From Nonomuraea longispora (GTDB lineage: Bacteria; Actinomycetota; Actinomycetes; Streptosporangiales; Streptosporangiaceae), in contig NZ_SMJZ01000026.1 in assembly GCF_004348345.1 (NCBI RefSeq), forward strand, positions 1-55,469: DNA of 55,469 nucleotides, given 5' to 3'. A program made the translations under genes and the position numbers. Every line of letters starts with the position of its first letter. Positions within the stretch are counted from its first letter, which is position 1. Below are positions 39,460 to 48,290 of the stretch, one piece after another. The notes beneath the pieces are model-generated. The model ran no database searches. It saw only the letters and a program-made list of their open reading frames with translations, and had not been told where the DNA came from.

Positions 39460-39630
39460 GAGGGCTCCTCTCGGTTGCGCGGCCGTCTTGAGGGCCGCGG
39501 GGCGTGCTCGACAGGGGACACAAGGAGTGACCACCCGATGACAATAGGTCAACGCTACCCCAATCCGAGTACAGTGAGTAGTCTTTATCTGACCTACTGT
39601 GCCCAGCGGAAGTCATGAGATAGTCCAGAC

Positions 39631-40593
39631 ATGTGGCTCACCTGGCGCGCCGCCACGCAGCGTGCGCTTTACGGCGAGGCGGGCTTCTACCTACGCGAAC
39701 GCCCTTCGGGCCACTTCCGCACCTCGGTCAGCGCCTCGGCCGCGTTCGCCGACGCGGTGCTGGCCCTGCTCGCCGAGGTGGACGCCGAGCTCGGCTCCCC
39801 CGCCGTGCTCGACCTGGTCGACATCGGCGCGGGCGAAGGGACGCTCGTCACCCAGGTCCTGGGCGCCGCCGAGCCGGGCGTGCGCGACCGGCTGCGGGTC
39901 ACCGCCGTCGACCTCTGCCCCCGCCCCGAGGGCCTGCCCGGGCGCATCCGCTGGCGTCCCGACCTGCCCGCCGCCATCACCGGGCTGGCCATCGCCAACG
40001 AATGGCTCGACAACGTCCCGATCGACGTGGTGGAGCAGACCGCCCAAGGACCGCGGCTGATCATGGTCGACGTACGCACCGGCGAGGAGCGGCTCGGCGA
40101 CCCGCCCGGCCACGCCGACCGCGAATGGCTCGAGCGATGGTGGCCGTTGTGCGGGGTGGGCGCGCGGGCGGAGATCGGGCGACCCCGCGACGAGGCCTGG
40201 GCCTCGGTCCTCGCACGCCTGACCAGAGGCAGAGCGATCGCCATCGATTATGCACATCCTGTGGATAACCGCCCGCCGTGCGGCACCCTGACCGGATACC
40301 GCGACGGCGCGGTCGTGACCCCCGTCCCCGACGGCACCTGCGACATCACGGCACATGTCGCGCTCGACGCGTGCGCGGAGGCCGGGCGCGAAGCCGGTGC
40401 GATATCCACAACCTTGTCCACACAGCGTGACGCGCTCAGGGCCCTCGGCATCACCGGCGCCAGGCCGCCCGCCGACCTGGCCCACGTCGATCCGCGCGGC
40501 TACCTGCGCGCCCTGGCCAGAGCCTCCGAGGAGGGCGAACTGATCCATCCGTCGGGGCTCGGCGGCTTCGGCTGGCTCAGCCAGTGGCGGTGA
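39631..40593 (+). CDS. SAM-dependent methyltransferase, MidA/NDUFAF7 family
   Basis: A 320-residue protein of the MidA (DUF185) type. Seen are ALYGEAGFYLRERPSGHFRT (the family's substrate-loop start), LDLVDIGAGEGTLVTQVL (SAM-binding glycine motif), LAIANEWLDNVPIDVVE (family ANELLDA/P-like block), and RAIAIDYAHP. Its human relative NDUFAF7 methylates an arginine of complex I subunit NDUFS2, which is a NuoD homologue; a NuoD homologue is encoded 3.5 kb away in this window. The substrate here is not shown. The start is ATG 39631 without a clear ribosome site. It overlaps the P450 gene tail to tail by 17 bases. Confidence 0.85.
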   Translation: MWLTWRAATQRALYGEAGFYLRERPSGHFRTSVSASAAFADAVLALLAEVDAELGSPAVLDLVDIGAGEGTLVTQVLGAAEPGVRDRLRVTAVDLCPRPEGLPGRIRWRPDLPAAITGLAIANEWLDNVPIDVVEQTAQGPRLIMVDVRTGEERLGDPPGHADREWLERWWPLCGVGARAEIGRPRDEAWASVLARLTRGRAIAIDYAHPVDNRPPCGTLTGYRDGAVVTPVPDGTCDITAHVALDACAEAGREAGAISTTLSTQRDALRALGITGARPPADLAHVDPRGYLRALARASEEGELIHPSGLGGFGWLSQWR

Positions 40594-41773
40594 GCTCCAG
40601 CGAACGCAGCCCGCGGATGACGTAGCCCGGCTTCCACTCCGGCTCCCGGCGCAGCTCCAGCGTGGCCGCGCGGTCCAGGAGGGCACCGAACGACTCCATC
40701 AACTCGATCCTGGCAAGCGGCGCCCCCAGGCAGAAGTGGATCCCGGCGCCGAAGGAGACGTGCGGGTTGTCGGCGCGGCCCACGTCGAGCCTGTCCGGGT
40801 CGTCGAACACCGTCTGGTCCCGGTTGGCCGAGCCGAACAACAACGCCACCTCCGCCCCGCGCGGGATCCGCACGCCGTGCACCTCGATGTCCTCCAGCAC
40901 CCACCGCTCGAACATCTGCAGCGGCGTGTCCCAGCGCATGAGCTCCTCCACGGCCGTGGGCAGCAGCGAGCGGTCCTCGCGCAGCCGTACGAGCTCGGCG
41001 GGGTTCCTGAACAGGGCCCACCAGCCGTTGCCGGTCACGTTCACGGTGGCCTCGTGACCGGCGTTGAGCAGCAGGACGCACGTGCCGACCAGTTCGTCCT
41101 CGGTCAGCTCGGTGACCTGGGTGAGCGCGCTGATCAGGTCGTCGCCGGGGCGCGGGCGGCGCTCGGCGGCCAGGGCCTTGAGGTAGGCGGCGAACTCCTC
41201 CGCCGCGCGCACCGCCGTGTGCTGGGCCTCGGGGGCAGGGTTGAGCTCATACATGCCGCAGATGTCGGCCGACCACGGGCGCAGCAGTTGGCGGTCCTGC
41301 TCGGGGATGCCGAGCATCTCGGCGATCACGGTCACCGGCAGCGGTTCGGCGACGTCGGCGATCAGGTCGCCGCCGCCCTTGGCGACGTACGTGTCCACCA
41401 GGTCCCGCGCGATGGCGTGGACCCGGGGGCGCAGCGACTCGACCATGCGCGGCGTGAACGCCTTGGACACCAGCCGGCGCAGTCTCGTGTGCACCGGCGG
41501 CTCCACGTCGAGCATGCCCGCCCTGATCACCCGCCAGAACGGCTCCTGGAACTCCGGCTCCGGCGGCCTGCCGAACTCCTCGTGCGTGGCCACGTGCAGG
41601 TAGGACCGGCCCAGGCGGCGGTCTCTGAGCAGCGCGTTGACGTCCGCGTGCCGGGAGATCAGCCACTGGTTCGTCGGTTCGAAGTAGCTGACCGGAGCGT
41701 CGCGGCGCAGCTCCTCGTAGACGCGGTACGGGTGAGCCACGAAATCCGGATCCCAGGGATCAAAGCGCATCAT
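40577..41773 (-). CDS. Cytochrome P450
   Basis: A 398-residue bacterial class I P450. The heme loop FGAGIHFCLGAPLARIEL has the thiolate Cys348; the I helix AGHEATVNVTG has the usual acid-alcohol pair Glu-Ala-Thr; the K helix has VEELMR (ExxR). Such P450s hydroxylate or otherwise oxidise small molecules, with electrons from a ferredoxin. No ferredoxin or reductase is next to it. The stop overlaps the convergent methyltransferase. A 38-codon frame upstream ends inside the start codon region (ATGA overlap). The substrate cannot be told from sequence. Confidence 0.93.
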   Translation of the reverse strand: MMRFDPWDPDFVAHPYRVYEELRRDAPVSYFEPTNQWLISRHADVNALLRDRRLGRSYLHVATHEEFGRPPEPEFQEPFWRVIRAGMLDVEPPVHTRLRRLVSKAFTPRMVESLRPRVHAIARDLVDTYVAKGGGDLIADVAEPLPVTVIAEMLGIPEQDRQLLRPWSADICGMYELNPAPEAQHTAVRAAEEFAAYLKALAAERRPRPGDDLISALTQVTELTEDELVGTCVLLLNAGHEATVNVTGNGWWALFRNPAELVRLREDRSLLPTAVEELMRWDTPLQMFERWVLEDIEVHGVRIPRGAEVALLFGSANRDQTVFDDPDRLDVGRADNPHVSFGAGIHFCLGAPLARIELMESFGALLDRAATLELRREPEWKPGYVIRGLRSLELTATG

Positions 41774-41886
41774 TTCATCTTAGGAGCGGGATCCTCCCTT
41801 TCGGCAGTGCCTTCTTCCTCCAGCGCCTGCTGCCCCCGCTTGCGACGCATGCCCGGGTCCGGGTTATAGTTCTTGACGTAGGTCAT
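41770..41886 (-). CDS. Possible 38-residue leader ORF overlapping the P450 start
   Basis: On the reverse strand an ATG at 41886 opens a frame beginning MTYVKNYNPDPGMRRKRGQQ, then ALEEEGTAEREDPAPKMK, and stops at TGA 41770-41772, which overlaps the P450 start as ATGA. The coupling geometry is typical of translationally linked genes. Against it, there is no ribosome site upstream, composition is only moderately coding-like, and the frame is antisense to the promoter of the SAM-IV leader. I do not recognise a family. Confidence 0.3.
   Translation of the reverse strand: MTYVKNYNPDPGMRRKRGQQALEEEGTAEREDPAPKMK
41840..41870 (+). promoter_or_regulatory. Candidate promoter of the SAM-IV transcript
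   Basis: TTGCGA (41840-41845) and TATAGT (41865-41870) are 19 bases apart. Transcription would start near 41877, just before the first helix of the riboswitch. The spacing is longer than ideal. Confidence 0.45.
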
Positions 41887-42000
41887 GAGTGCCAGCGACA
41901 AGCCCCGGCTAGCTGGCCGGCAACCCTCGCGTCCGCGGCGGGGTGCCCCGGGTGAGGACCTGGTCCGTCACGAGGTGTGGCGGGCAAGCGCGGGCTCCGT
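41880..42000 (+). promoter_or_regulatory. SAM-IV riboswitch
   Basis: The leader carries the SAM-I/SAM-IV core words: GGTCATGAGTGCCAGCGACA, AGCCCCGGCT, GCTGGCCGGCAACCCTC, GCGGGGTGCCCCGGGTGA and GGACCTGGTCC. The P1-closing region followed by further paired GC-rich sequence is typical of the SAM-IV form found mainly in actinobacteria. It sits 40 bases upstream of a class V aminotransferase gene. High SAM is expected to lower expression. The 3' boundary is approximate. Confidence 0.88.
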
Positions 42001-42039
42001 GGCTGCTCCAGGGGTCCGGCGACCCCGAGGAGAACTGCC

Positions 42040-43338
42040 GTGTCCACGTTGACGATCTTCACGTCCGCTTCCACCAGGGCCGCCGAGGCCTTCGCCCCCA
42101 CGCCCGAGCGACCTGTCCCCGCCGTGCTCGGCGCCGACCTCAAGGTGCCGGTCAAGGGCGGCCGGCTGGTGAGCTACGCCAACCTCGACTACGCCGCCAG
42201 CGCCCCCTGTCTGGAGCCGGTCAGCGCGGCCGTCGCCGCCGCGCTCCCGGCCTACTCCAGCGTCCACCGCGGCGCGGGCTACGCCTCCCAGCTCACCACC
42301 GCCCGCTACGAGCAGGCCAGGCACACCGTCAGCGCGTTCGCCGGGGCCCGGCCGGGCGACGCCGTCATCTTCACCCGCAACACCACCGACGCCACCAACC
42401 TGCTCGCCCGCTGCCTGCCCGAGGGCACGACCACCGTCGTCTTCGACACCGAGCATCACGCTTCGCTCCTTCCCTGGCCCCGGTCCGTACGCCTGGCGCC
42501 ACCCGCCTTCCCCGGCGAGGCCGTGCGCGCCGCCGACGAGACGCTGGCCGCGATCGACGGGCCCAAGCTGCTCGTGGTCACCGCCGCCTCCAACGTCACC
42601 GGCGAGTTGTGGCCGATCGCCGCCCTGGCCCACATCGCGCACCGGCACGGGGCCAGGATCCTGGTGGACGCCGCGCAGCTCGCACCGCACCGGCGGCTCA
42701 ACCTCACCGCGCTGGACCTCGACTACGTGGCGTTCTCCGGGCACAAGCTGTACGCCCCCTTCGGCGCGGGCGTGCTGATCGGGCGGCGTGACTGGCTGGC
42801 CGAGGCGGAGCCGTACCTGAAAGGCGGGGGCGCGGTCCGGTCGGTGGCCGGCGGGGTCGAGTGGCACGACGACCCGGAGCCGCGGCACGAGGCGGGCACG
42901 CCGAATGTGCTCGGCGCCATCGCGCTGGCCGCCGCCTGCGACGCGCTCTCCGCCACCGGATGGACCCCACTGGTGCGCGAGGAGGAGCGCCTGATCGCCC
43001 GGCTGCGGGCCGGTCTCGCCTCGATCGAGGGTGTACGCGAGCTGTCCCTGTGGGGGGACGACCATCCGCGGGTGGGCATCGTGTCGTTCACCGTCGAGGG
43101 GCGAGCGGCCCGCGAGGTGGCCGAGGTGCTGTCCGGGGAGTACGGCATCGGGGTGCGCGACGGCAAGTTCTGCGCGCACCCGTTCGTCCGGCACCTGCTG
43201 GGCACGGAGAACGGGCTCCCGGACGGCGGGTGCGAGGACGGCGCCGCGTCAGCGGTGCGCGCCTCGATCGGCATCGGCACCACGCAGGAGCACGTGGACC
43301 GGCTGATCGATGCGCTGCGCGACCTCACCGCCCGCTGA
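42040..43338 (+). CDS. Class V aminotransferase-fold PLP enzyme (cysteine desulfurase-like)
   Basis: A 432-residue fold-type I PLP enzyme. The internal aldimine Lys236 is in [15 protein letters not shown], the His and Asp partners are in [12 protein letters not shown] and [12 protein letters not shown], and the C-terminal domain has [13 protein letters not shown]. The layout matches cysteine desulfurase/selenocysteine lyase-like members. Control by a SAM-IV riboswitch points to sulfur amino acid metabolism, perhaps sulfur release or recycling, but the exact reaction is inferred. The GTG start has AGGAG eight bases upstream. It is convergent with the DoxX gene (3-base gap). Confidence 0.85.
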   Translation: MSTLTIFTSASTRAAEAFAPTPERPVPAVLGADLKVPVKGGRLVSYANLDYAASAPCLEPVSAAVAAALPAYSSVHRGAGYASQLTTARYEQARHTVSAFAGARPGDAVIFTRNTTDATNLLARCLPEGTTTVVFDTEHHASLLPWPRSVRLAPPAFPGEAVRAADETLAAIDGPKLLVVTAASNVTGELWPIAALAHIAHRHGARILVDAAQLAPHRRLNLTALDLDYVAFSGHKLYAPFGAGVLIGRRDWLAEAEPYLKGGGAVRSVAGGVEWHDDPEPRHEAGTPNVLGAIALAAACDALSATGWTPLVREEERLIARLRAGLASIEGVRELSLWGDDHPRVGIVSFTVEGRAAREVAEVLSGEYGIGVRDGKFCAHPFVRHLLGTENGLPDGGCEDGAASAVRASIGIGTTQEHVDRLIDALRDLTAR

Positions 43339-43341
43339 AGG

Positions 43342-43968
43342 TCAGCCCTTGGGCGGTTCGCGGCGTGGTGGCTGCTCGTCGCCGACCAGGGCGTCGATGT
43401 CGCGCATGTCCTTGTCGCTGAGGCCGCTGTCCTTCGGCGCGCTCGGCTGCCGGGGCACCTGGGGCGGCTCCTCCTGCGCCAGCAAGGGTGTCGTCGGGCC
43501 GCCCCGCCCGGCGGGGGCGTGGGCGGCGAGGTCCGCCTCGGCCGCGCGGCGTTCGGCCCGCCGGCGCGACATCGCGCGGAAGATGCCGTCGAGGCCGAAC
43601 CGGCCGCCGCCCAGGACGAGGAACAGCAGGCTCAGCGAGCCGAGGGCACCCGGCACCTCCCAGCCGTTGTCGGCGGACAGCGGGGTGAGGCCCCAGTGCA
43701 CGAAGAAGATCGCGCCGAGCATGTTGAGCAGCAGCAGCACCGCCACGGGCCTGACCAGCAGGCCGAGGATCAGGAAGATGCCGCCGACGGTCTCCACGAC
43801 GGTCGCGTACGCGGCGGCCACCTCGGGCGCCGGGATCCCCGACTCCCTGAAGCCCTGCGCGGCGGCGCCCAGGCCGCCCTGCCACTTCTGCCATCCATGG
43901 GCCAGGAAGATCACGCCCGTCACCACGCGCGCGACCAGAGCCGCGACGTCGAACAATATTCTCTTCAT
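43342..43968 (-). CDS. DoxX-family membrane protein
   Basis: A 208-residue protein with four hydrophobic segments in the first 130 residues ([59 protein letters not shown] and [18 protein letters not shown]) and a charged cytosolic tail rich in Arg, Glu and Pro. The AHGWQK and DG motifs fit DoxX/DoxD-like proteins, which are linked to redox or thiosulfate handling in some organisms; their role here is unknown. The ATG at 43968 has GGAG upstream. It is divergent from the nuoD homologue. Confidence 0.88.
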   Translation of the reverse strand: MKRILFDVAALVARVVTGVIFLAHGWQKWQGGLGAAAQGFRESGIPAPEVAAAYATVVETVGGIFLILGLLVRPVAVLLLLNMLGAIFFVHWGLTPLSADNGWEVPGALGSLSLLFLVLGGGRFGLDGIFRAMSRRRAERRAAEADLAAHAPAGRGGPTTPLLAQEEPPQVPRQPSAPKDSGLSDKDMRDIDALVGDEQPPRREPPKG

Positions 43969-44092
43969 GGTGATTTCTCCCCCCGTTCTAGATATCCCTC
44001 CCCATGTCCGACTTTGGGATGCACACGCATACCAAGGTTTGACGGTCCCCCCGCCGCTGGATCGACACCCACGACGGTGGCAGCATGGCCGT

Positions 44093-45238
44093 ATGACGGA
44101 ACGTGTGGTCGGCATAGGTGCGGGCGCGAAAGAACTGGCCACCGAGGACATGATCCTCAACATCGGCCCGCAGCACCCGTCGACCCACGGGGTGCTTCGG
44201 CTCCGGCTCACGCTCGACGGCGAGCGCATCGCCACCGCCGAGCCCATCATCGGCTACATGCACCGCGGCGCGGAGAAACTGTTCGAGGTGCGTGACTACC
44301 GCCAGATCATCATGCTCGCCAACCGGCACGACTGGCTGTCAGGGTTCGCCAACGAGCTGGGCGTGGTGCTCGCCGCCGAACGCCTGCTCGGCATGGAGCC
44401 CCCGGTCAGGGCCGTGTGGGCGCGCACACTGCTGGCCGAGCTCAACCGGGTGCTCAACCACCTGATGTTTCTCGGCTCCTACCCTCTGGAGCTGGGCGCG
44501 ATCACCCCGCTGTTCTACGCCTTCGACGAACGCGAGCGCATCCAGGCCGTCATGGAGGAGATCTCCGGCGGGCGCATGCACTACATGTTCAACCGGGTCG
44601 GCGGGCTCAAGGAAGACCTGCCGCTCGGCTGGCTCGACCGGGTGTCGGCGGCCGTCGCGCAGACCCGCCGCCGCGTGCCCGACATCGAGAACCTCATCCT
44701 GAACAACGACATCTTCCTGGCCCGCACCACGGGCGTCGGCGTGCTCACCCACGACCAGATCATGCAGTACGGCGTGAGCGGCCCCATCGCCCGCGCCTCC
44801 GGCGTCGACTTCGACCTCCGGCGCGACGAGCCCTACCTCGCCTACCCCGAGCTGCCCGTCAAGGTGATCACCAGGAGCGCGGGCGACTGCCACACCCGCT
44901 TCGAGGTCCTGCTCGAACAGCTCAAGGTCTCGCTCGACCTGGCCGACGCCTGCGCCGAACGCCTGCGCGCGCTGCCTCCAGGGCCGATCAACCAGCGCCT
45001 GCCCAAGGTGCTCAAGGTGCCGGAGGGCCACACATACGCGTGGACGGAGAACCCGCTCGGCATCAACGGCTACTACCTCGTCTCCAGGGGCGACAAGACG
45101 CCGTGGCGGCTCAAGCTGCGCTCCGCCTCCTACAACAACATCCAGGTGCTGCGCGAGATGTTGCCTGGTCACCTGGTGGCCGACATGGTCGCCATCCTCG
45201 GCTCGATGTTCTTCGTCGTGGGTGACATCGACAAGTGA
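44093..45238 (+). CDS. NADH-quinone oxidoreductase subunit D homologue (orphan NuoD)
   Basis: A 381-residue protein with the 49-kDa/NuoD signatures: [69 protein letters not shown], and the C-terminal [20 protein letters not shown] ending GDIDK. NuoD forms part of the quinone-reduction site of complex I. No other nuo gene is nearby, so this is an orphan copy, as NuoD2 is in Streptomyces. It may form an alternative complex or replace NuoD under some conditions. The stop overlaps the acyltransferase start (GTGA). A MidA-type methyltransferase is encoded 3.5 kb away. Confidence 0.93.
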   Translation: MTERVVGIGAGAKELATEDMILNIGPQHPSTHGVLRLRLTLDGERIATAEPIIGYMHRGAEKLFEVRDYRQIIMLANRHDWLSGFANELGVVLAAERLLGMEPPVRAVWARTLLAELNRVLNHLMFLGSYPLELGAITPLFYAFDERERIQAVMEEISGGRMHYMFNRVGGLKEDLPLGWLDRVSAAVAQTRRRVPDIENLILNNDIFLARTTGVGVLTHDQIMQYGVSGPIARASGVDFDLRRDEPYLAYPELPVKVITRSAGDCHTRFEVLLEQLKVSLDLADACAERLRALPPGPINQRLPKVLKVPEGHTYAWTENPLGINGYYLVSRGDKTPWRLKLRSASYNNIQVLREMLPGHLVADMVAILGSMFFVVGDIDK

Positions 45239-46362
45239 CGACGCAAGAGCGCGACAAGTACGTCGACTGGCTGCGCGCCCTGAGCCTGATCGTCGTGGTG
45301 GTGTGGCACTGGGCGTTCACCATTCTCGAATGGAAGCCGCACGGCCCCGAGCCCACCAGCCCGCTCGGCTTCACCTCGGGCCTGTGGATCCTCACCTGGC
45401 TGCTGCAGGTGCTGCCGCTGTTCTTCTACGTCGGCGGTCACGTGCACCTGCTGTCCTGGAACCGGGCCAAGACGCGGGGCGTCGGCATCGGCTCGTTCGT
45501 CCTGCGGCGCATCCGCGCGCTCGCCTTACCCGCGCTCGTCCTGTCCGGCGTGTGGGCCGTCATCGGGGCTGTCGTCACGTGGGCCTTCGGCGTCGACTGG
45601 ATGTGGCGGGTCGTGCTGCTGGTGCTCAGCCCACTCTGGTTCCTCGGCGTCTACCTGGTGCTGATCGCGCTGCTGCCCGTGGCGCTGTGGCTGCACAACC
45701 GCTACGACGTGCTCGCCCTGATCTGGCTCGGCGGCGCCGCCCTGGTGATCGACGTGGTGCGCTTCAGCTACGGCGTCGACCGGGTCGGCTGGCTCAACAT
45801 GCTCATCGTCTGGGGGCTGGCGCACCAGGCCGGGTTCTTCTACGACCGGGTCGTGGCGCTGCCCCGCCGCTATGACAAGGGACTGTTGTGGACCGGGCTG
45901 TTCGCCCTGTTCGGGCTGGTCTACTCGGGCATCTATCCCGGCTCGATGGTGGGCGTGCCCGGCGACAAGTGGTCGAACATGGCGCCGCCCACGTTCGTGA
46001 TCGTGGCGCTGCTGCTCTTCCAGATCGGGCTCGTGGAGGTGCTGCGGCCCTCCATGGAACGCGTACTCGTACGGCCGGGCTGGCGCCGGGTCAACGACTT
46101 CATCAACCGTTATTCGCTGCCGCTGTTCCTCTTCCACACCACGGGGATGGCGATCGCGCTGGGATTGTCGTGGTGGTGGTTCGGCACCATGGGCACCCAG
46201 ATCCCGCCCGACCTGAAATGGTGGCTGGAACGCCCCATCGCCATCATCGGCCCGCTGATCTGCACCGCCCCCGTCATCTATCTCTTCGGCCGGCGCCGCA
46301 CACCTGTGCGCCAAAAGCGGGACGAGGACGTCAGCCGCTCCCTAGGCTCGGAACATGCCTGA
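45235..46362 (+). CDS. Acyltransferase family 3 membrane protein
   Basis: A 375-residue protein with about ten hydrophobic segments and the N-terminal acyltransferase-3 signature [19 protein letters not shown] (the Arg-Ala-x-x-h-h-h-x-x-x-W-H pattern with His as catalytic candidate). These enzymes acetylate or acylate sugars, lipids or antibiotics at the membrane. The GTG start overlaps the NuoD homologue stop by four bases, so the two are coupled, an odd pair. The end overlaps the next small gene by eight bases. The acceptor is unknown. Confidence 0.88.
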   Translation: MTTQERDKYVDWLRALSLIVVVVWHWAFTILEWKPHGPEPTSPLGFTSGLWILTWLLQVLPLFFYVGGHVHLLSWNRAKTRGVGIGSFVLRRIRALALPALVLSGVWAVIGAVVTWAFGVDWMWRVVLLVLSPLWFLGVYLVLIALLPVALWLHNRYDVLALIWLGGAALVIDVVRFSYGVDRVGWLNMLIVWGLAHQAGFFYDRVVALPRRYDKGLLWTGLFALFGLVYSGIYPGSMVGVPGDKWSNMAPPTFVIVALLLFQIGLVEVLRPSMERVLVRPGWRRVNDFINRYSLPLFLFHTTGMAIALGLSWWWFGTMGTQIPPDLKWWLERPIAIIGPLICTAPVIYLFGRRRTPVRQKRDEDVSRSLGSEHA

Positions 46363-46540
46363 CATCGGCTTCCACGCCACCGCCGAGGACCTGCGGATCA
46401 TCAGCGCCGCGCTGCGGGAAGGCGAGCGGCCGAGCGACGTGATCCGCCGCGCGCTGCGCCTGCTGCGCCGGGAGATGTGGCACGACCGTGTGCGGGCCGC
46501 CGCCCGGCGCAGCACCGAAGACCTCTCCGGCGAGCACTAG
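46355..46540 (+). CDS. Ribbon-helix-helix-type small protein (antitoxin-like)
   Basis: A 61-residue protein: FHATAEDLRIISAALREGER, then PSDVIRRALRLLRREMW and a charged tail. The beta strand followed by two helices, with PSDVIRRAL, fits CopG/RHH-type DNA-binding proteins or the short antitoxin class. It overlaps the acyltransferase stop, and its stop shares bases with the DUF3180 stop on the other strand (CTAG). No toxin gene is next to it, so an antitoxin role is unlikely; a small regulator is possible. Confidence 0.75.
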   Translation: MPDIGFHATAEDLRIISAALREGERPSDVIRRALRLLRREMWHDRVRAAARRSTEDLSGEH

Positions 46541-46992
46541 TCGCGCTCCTGGTCCTCCGGCTCCTTGGGGATGCGGCACGAGTGCTCCAGGTAGAGGGCG
46601 GCGCAGACGAGCAGCACGCACGACACCAGCGACCCCGCGGCGACGAAGAACTCGCCCCGTGGCGTCTCCCGGTCGAGCAGCTGCGCCGTGTGCAGCCCGA
46701 ACCCGGCGAAGATCCCCCCGAACGCCGCCCCCGCGTACGCCGACGCCTTCGCCAGCGCCGCCAGCCGGGCCACCGCCATCGGCTCCACCGGCTTGGTGCC
46801 GGGCTTTCTCTCGATCCTGGCCTTGGTCAGCCAGGCGGTGTAGCCCTCGCCGATGGCCAGCAACGTCACCGTGGGGATCGCGGTCCACGGCATCAGCGGC
46901 AGGTCGGAGTAGACGGGCTGGATCACCACCCAGGTGAGCAGCGCGACGACGACGAGGATGCCGACCAGATGGCCGGGATGTGTGGGCCTCAA
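46537..46992 (-). CDS. DUF3180 membrane protein
   Basis: A 151-residue membrane protein of the DUF3180 family with four hydrophobic segments, LVGILVVVALLTWVVIQPVY, MPWTAIPTVTLLAIGEGYTA, SAYAGAAFGGIFAGFGLHTA and EFFVAAGSLVSCVLLVCAAL. The start is TTG 46992, overlapping the folK stop as TTGA. Proteins of this family consistently follow folK in actinobacteria but have no known function. I chose TTG because the upstream frame is the antisense shadow of folK. Confidence 0.87.
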   Translation of the reverse strand: MRPTHPGHLVGILVVVALLTWVVIQPVYSDLPLMPWTAIPTVTLLAIGEGYTAWLTKARIERKPGTKPVEPMAVARLAALAKASAYAGAAFGGIFAGFGLHTAQLLDRETPRGEFFVAAGSLVSCVLLVCAALYLEHSCRIPKEPEDQERD

Positions 46993-47492
46993 TCCGGCCT
47001 CTGCAGCTTGAGGTCGTCGCGCAGGCGTACGCCCTGCCGGTCGAGCCCCTCCAGCAGGTCGGCCACCCGGCCGCGACCGGGCAGCACCGCCTCGGGATCG
47101 GCCTTCGACCAGGGCACCAGCACGAACGCGCGCTCGTGGGCGAGCGGATGCGGCAGCGTCAGCTCGGGGTCGTCGCTGACGAGCTCGCCCACCGCCACCA
47201 GGTCGACGTCGAGAGTGCGCGGCCCCCACCGTTCGCCCCGGACCCTGCCGAAGGCGTCCTCGACGTTGAGCGCCCGTTCCAGCAGCCGGAAGGGCTCCAG
47301 CGTGGTCTCGGCGATCACGATCGCGTTGAGGTAGGGGCGCTGCCCGGACGGGCCGCCGACGGGGTCGGTCTCGTAGACGGGGGACGCCTGCACGAACCTC
47401 AGCCCAGGGGCGTCGAACAGGGTGTCGACGGCGCCCTGCAACGTCTGGAAGCGGGCCCCCAGGTTGCTGCCCAGGGCGATGACAGCCTTCAT
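46989..47492 (-). CDS. folK: 2-amino-4-hydroxy-6-hydroxymethyldihydropteridine pyrophosphokinase
   Basis: A 167-residue HPPK of the folate pathway. The signature AVIALGSNLGARFQTLQGAV, the YETDPVGGPSGQRPYLNAIV loop, GRVRGERWGPRTLDVDLVAV and LPHPLAHERAFVLVPW are all present. It starts one base from the folB stop and overlaps DUF3180. FolK puts the pyrophosphate on the pterin that FolP then uses. Confidence 0.97.
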   Translation of the reverse strand: MKAVIALGSNLGARFQTLQGAVDTLFDAPGLRFVQASPVYETDPVGGPSGQRPYLNAIVIAETTLEPFRLLERALNVEDAFGRVRGERWGPRTLDVDLVAVGELVSDDPELTLPHPLAHERAFVLVPWSKADPEAVLPGRGRVADLLEGLDRQGVRLRDDLKLQRPD

Positions 47493-47854
47493 CAGCGGCT
47501 CCGCTCGATCGTCACGACCACATCGTCGAAGGGCAGCGGGATGGGTGCCGCCGGCTTGTGCACGCTCACCTCGGCCCTGTGCACCAGCTCATTCGCCAGG
47601 CACACCTCGGCCAGCCGCTGCGCGAGCGTCTCGATCAGCTCGACCGGCTCGCCCTCCACGACCTTGACGAGGGCCTCGGCCAGCTCGCCGTAATGGACGG
47701 TCTTGGTGAGGTCGTCACCGGCCGCCGCCGGCGCGGTGTCGAGGAACAACGTCGCGTCGATGACGAACTCCTGCCCGAGCTCCCGCTCGGCAGCGAGGAC
47801 GCCGTGTCTCCCCCGGGCCCGCAGGCCCTTGAGGGCGATGCGATCAGCGCTCAA
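47492..47854 (-). CDS. folB: Dihydroneopterin aldolase
   Basis: A 120-residue FolB: IALKGLRARGRHGVLAAERE, VIDATLFLDTAPAAAGDDLT, TVHYGELAEALVKVVEGEPV, IETLAQRLAEVC and VHKPAAPIPLPFDDV. It cleaves dihydroneopterin to the pterin aldehyde alcohol used by FolK. The start is TTG 47854, inside the end of the NTF2-like gene (11-base overlap), with AGGAGGA upstream; no other start gives a complete family N-terminus. Confidence 0.94.
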   Translation of the reverse strand: MSADRIALKGLRARGRHGVLAAERELGQEFVIDATLFLDTAPAAAGDDLTKTVHYGELAEALVKVVEGEPVELIETLAQRLAEVCLANELVHRAEVSVHKPAAPIPLPFDDVVVTIERSR

Positions 47855-48290
47855 GCTCGCCGTCCTCCTCCTCGTCGTCATCGCTCTGGAGCACGGGCGA
47901 GCCATGGTGCATCCACAACCGCCACCCCTGCGGGGTGCGGAGGTAGACGTTGCTGGCCACCACCTTGCCCGCGGCGAAGCTGGACTCGCCCTCCTCGCCC
48001 GCGGTGAGGATGTTCTCCACGCAGGTGAGCACGGCCACGTCGCCCAGCACGGTCGTGTTGACGTCGGTCAGCACGAACTGGATGTAGGTGGTGTTGGCCA
48101 TGATCAACGCCCATGACCGCAGCACCTCCGAGCGGCCCGTCAGCAGGGTCCAGCCCGGGTGCACGCAGCTCACCTGCTCGTCACCGGAGTCTTCCGCCCA
48201 GATCTCGGTCATCTTGTCGAGATCGGCGTTCTCGATAGCGGTGTAGAACTCCTGGTTCACCGTCTCGATAGCGGCGGTGTCGACGCTCAT
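47844..48290 (-). CDS. NTF2/SnoaL-like protein in the folate operon
   Basis: A 148-residue protein of the NTF2-like fold: ETVNQEFYTAIENADLDKMT, IWAEDSGDEQVSCVHPGWTL, VLRSWALIMANTTYIQFVLT, then VAVLTCVENILTA and GWRLWMHHGSPVLQ, ending in an acidic tail. It is similar to calcium/calmodulin-type association or SnoaL-like proteins. It overlaps folP at one end (ATGA) and folB at the other (11 bases), so it is fully embedded in the folate operon. Its function is unknown; it may bind a pterin or folate intermediate. Confidence 0.9.
   Translation of the reverse strand: MSVDTAAIETVNQEFYTAIENADLDKMTEIWAEDSGDEQVSCVHPGWTLLTGRSEVLRSWALIMANTTYIQFVLTDVNTTVLGDVAVLTCVENILTAGEEGESSFAAGKVVASNVYLRTPQGWRLWMHHGSPVLQSDDDEEEDGELER

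Noticed and set aside
46355..46540. A toxin-antitoxin pair
   Set aside because: No toxin-like gene flanks the RHH protein on either side.
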